6,027 nt of DNA from an uncultured Bacilli bacterium (GTDB lineage: Bacteria; Bacillota_I; Bacilli_A; RF39; UBA660), in NCBI GenBank assembly GCA_944364005.1, contig CALVVW010000066.1, positions 1 to 6,027 of the forward strand, in the 5' to 3' direction. Within the stretch, counting starts at the first letter, position 1, and the number at the start of each line of letters is the position of its first letter. This document shows, in pieces, positions 3,914-6,027 of this stretch. The notes beneath the pieces were generated by a model. The model searched no databases and was not told the DNA's origin. It was given only the letters and a program-made list of their open reading frames with translations. The position numbers and the translations under genes are program-made.

Positions 3914-6027
3914 ATGGCAAATGCAGTAAAAAAATTTTTAGCGGATTTCGAAGATATAAACGAATACTATACTTTTTTGGTGGATAAGACTAAAAGACTT
4001 GAATATGTAGGAATTACTAATGAATGGTTAATTGATAATTTTTATTTATTAGTAGAGCATAAGACAAATGTTATTCATGATAAAAAATATATTGTAAAAG
4101 ACTTAAAAAAGAATAGTCGTATCTTTTATTGTTTAAGAGATATTGTTAGTCGTAATAATTATAATATTAGTTTTCGTATACTTGTGTCTGAACTTCGTGA
4201 ATATCAAAAACAGACAAAAGTGTTTTTTTCGTATTCAGAGCTTGTTTGTGTTAAAAACTTTTTGCTTTTTATATATACGAAGAGATTAGCTGATTTATGT
4301 AGAGAAGAGTATCATAATTTACTTAATAAAGAAAAAGTTGCTAAGATTATAGAAAGTAGAGAAGAAAAAGATATTGAACTTTCTAACTTTTTAGAGGATG
4401 ATTTTTCTATTCAAGAAGATTCTAATTATATTTTTGAGATTAATAATCAATTAAAGGAAATTGGTGGAAAAAGCAATCGATTATTTAAAGAGTTAAATGA
4501 ATTACTAGAAGAAAAGCAAATTAGTTTAAAAGAAATTATTAATAATGAATATCAGAAAAGTATTGATAATGATATTTTGATTTCTAATATTTTTGGTGAT
4601 TTAAAAGAGTTCTTTGAATTTACTGAAGAAGATTTATTTAAAAAAGTTAGTAAGACTGAGAAATTGTTATTAGAAGACGAAGTTTATTCTAAAATGACTG
4701 TTGAGTCTAAAAGGCTTTATCGTGATCAATTATTAAAGTTATCTAAGATACATCATAAAGATGAGCTTACGTATTTAGAGGAATTAATTGCGAATGCTAA
4801 TGGAAGTGAGTATCATATTGGTTTTCAACTATTTCCAAAGAAAAATATATCACTTCGCGTTGTTTTATATATTTTAACTATTTTAGTTGCTACATTTGGA
4901 ATTAGTTTCTTTATTTCTAAATACTTTATTGAGTGGCGGGTATTAGGATTTGTTATATTACTTATTCCTGTTAGTCAGTTGTTTGTACAAATATTTAATC
5001 AAGTTCTTATGCGTTTTGTGCCAACTAATCCTTTACCAAAACTAGATTATTCTAAGGGTATACCAGATGATTCTAAGACGATGGTAGTTATTCCTACCAT
5101 TATTTCTAGTACTGAAAAAATAAAGAATATGTTTGATACTTTAGAGACATTCTATATCATGAATAAAACGGATAATTTATATTTTACTTTACTTGGTGAT
5201 GTAACGGCTAGTGATCAAGAAGTAATAGAACTTGATAGTGAACTTAGTCAGTTTGGTATTGAGTATGCTTCTAAGTTAAATAAAAAATATAAGAAAGATA
5301 TTTTCTATTTTCTATATCGTAAGCGTTTTTGGAATGAGAAAGAAAATAGTTATTTAGGGTATGAGAGAAAGCGTGGAGCGTTACTTCAATTTAATCAGTT
5401 GCTTTTACATAAGATGTCTGAAAAAGATCAAGATTACTGGTATTTTGCTAATACTTTAGGTGATTTTTCTAATGATATTAAATATGTTATTACTTTGGAT
5501 CAGGATAATAGGTTAGTATTAAATACAGCGCTTAATCTAGTAGGGGCTATGGCTCATCCTATGAATCGTCCAGTATTAAATAAAGAGGGTACGAAAGTAG
5601 TAAAGGGTTATGCTTTGATGCAACCTAGGGTTAGTCTAGATATTGAGGCTACTAATCGTAGTTTATATAGTCAGATTTTTGCGGGTATTGGTGGTTTTGA
5701 TACCTATAGTGCAATTGTTCCTAACGTTTATCAAGATACCTTTGGCGAGGGTAGTTTTATCGGTAAAGGTATCTATGATTTAAAAGTTTTTGATCAAGTT
5801 TTATCTGATGTATTCCCTGAAAATTTAATTTTAAGTCATGATTTACTTGAAGGGAATTATCTACGTTGTGGATATGTTTGTGATATTGAGTTAATTGATG
5901 ACTTCCCATCAAAGTTTTTAACAGATACTTCTAGACATCATCGCTGGGCTCGTGGAGATGTACAAATTATTGGATGGCTTTTACCTTTTGTTCGTAATAA
6001 GAGTGGTAAAAAAGTAAAAAATCCTAT
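3914..6027 (+). CDS. ndvB: Cyclic beta-1,2-glucan synthase-like protein, N-terminal part (GT84), partial
   Basis: The frame from the ATG at 3914, 9 bases after GGAG, is open for 704 codons to the window edge. Residues 1-314 form the soluble N-terminal domain of cyclic glucan synthases, recognisable by EWLIDNF (37-43), the VYSKMTVESKRLYR block (257-270) and YHIGF (300-304). Two membrane segments follow (316-335, 343-361), then PLPKLDYSKGIP and the GT84 catalytic domain from about 388. Its motifs are VVIPT (391-395), a DQD metal site (529-531), FGEGSFIGKG (610-619), SHDLLEG (641-647) and RHHRWARGD (674-682). In the studied proteobacterial enzymes, GT84 builds beta-1,2-glucan from UDP-glucose at the inner face of the membrane. 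Cyclisation and GH94 phosphorylase-type length-control domains follow; those would lie beyond this window. The stretch at about 120-230 is unusually acidic and helical. The gene symbol is assigned by homology only. A linear rather than cyclic product cannot be excluded until the C-terminus is seen. Confidence 0.9.
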   Translation, partial: MANAVKKFLADFEDINEYYTFLVDKTKRLEYVGITNEWLIDNFYLLVEHKTNVIHDKKYIVKDLKKNSRIFYCLRDIVSRNNYNISFRILVSELREYQKQTKVFFSYSELVCVKNFLLFIYTKRLADLCREEYHNLLNKEKVAKIIESREEKDIELSNFLEDDFSIQEDSNYIFEINNQLKEIGGKSNRLFKELNELLEEKQISLKEIINNEYQKSIDNDILISNIFGDLKEFFEFTEEDLFKKVSKTEKLLLEDEVYSKMTVESKRLYRDQLLKLSKIHHKDELTYLEELIANANGSEYHIGFQLFPKKNISLRVVLYILTILVATFGISFFISKYFIEWRVLGFVILLIPVSQLFVQIFNQVLMRFVPTNPLPKLDYSKGIPDDSKTMVVIPTIISSTEKIKNMFDTLETFYIMNKTDNLYFTLLGDVTASDQEVIELDSELSQFGIEYASKLNKKYKKDIFYFLYRKRFWNEKENSYLGYERKRGALLQFNQLLLHKMSEKDQDYWYFANTLGDFSNDIKYVITLDQDNRLVLNTALNLVGAMAHPMNRPVLNKEGTKVVKGYALMQPRVSLDIEATNRSLYSQIFAGIGGFDTYSAIVPNVYQDTFGEGSFIGKGIYDLKVFDQVLSDVFPENLILSHDLLEGNYLRCGYVCDIELIDDFPSKFLTDTSRHHRWARGDVQIIGWLLPFVRNKSGKKVKNP

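Overview
The window comes from a low-GC bacterium of the Bacillota/Bacilli type. It has strongly AT-biased codons, Shine-Dalgarno sites complementary to the usual 16S tail, sigma-A style promoters, T-rich hairpin terminators, and tRNA genes that all encode their 3' CCA. All eight tryptophans in the HDIG gene and the glucan synthase fragment are TGG. No in-frame TGA occurs in the three main genes, so nothing suggests the mycoplasma code. An uncultured gut Bacilli or Erysipelotrichia-like lineage would fit, but the sequence alone does not fix the taxon.

Layout. Positions 1-218 are a non-coding leader, possibly with the first codons of a divergent minus-strand gene at 1-57. Positions 219-2564 (+) encode an intact 781-residue P-type cation ATPase of the CtpE/Exp7-like group, with an extended -10 promoter and a terminator that overlaps its last codons. 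A TTGCAT-17-TATATT promoter then drives three tightly packed tRNAs (Ile-GAT, Asn-GTT, Glu-TTC) ending at a short hairpin terminator. Directly after it, at 2995-3666, is a 223-residue HDIG-type metal phosphohydrolase. A near-consensus promoter follows for tRNA-Ser(GCT), closed by a clear terminator.

The last third (3914 to the window edge) is the first 704 codons of a very large membrane protein. It has the N-terminal domain, a transmembrane pair and a GT84 glycosyltransferase domain like those of cyclic beta-1,2-glucan synthases (NdvB/ChvB/Cgs). It was not closed by a stop within the window, so its C-terminal part lies outside.

The three protein genes look like separate transcription units, with no shared pathway evident. 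The HDIG gene is the exception: it has no clear promoter of its own and is probably expressed by read-through of the tRNA terminator. A possible six-codon leader ORF whose stop overlaps the HDIG start lies in that junction. The points most worth following are this tRNA/HDIG junction, a cyclic glucan synthase-like protein in a low-GC apparently Gram-positive genome, and the overlap of terminator and promoter signals after the ATPase gene. I found no CRISPR array, insertion sequence, phage gene or clearly novel multi-gene system.
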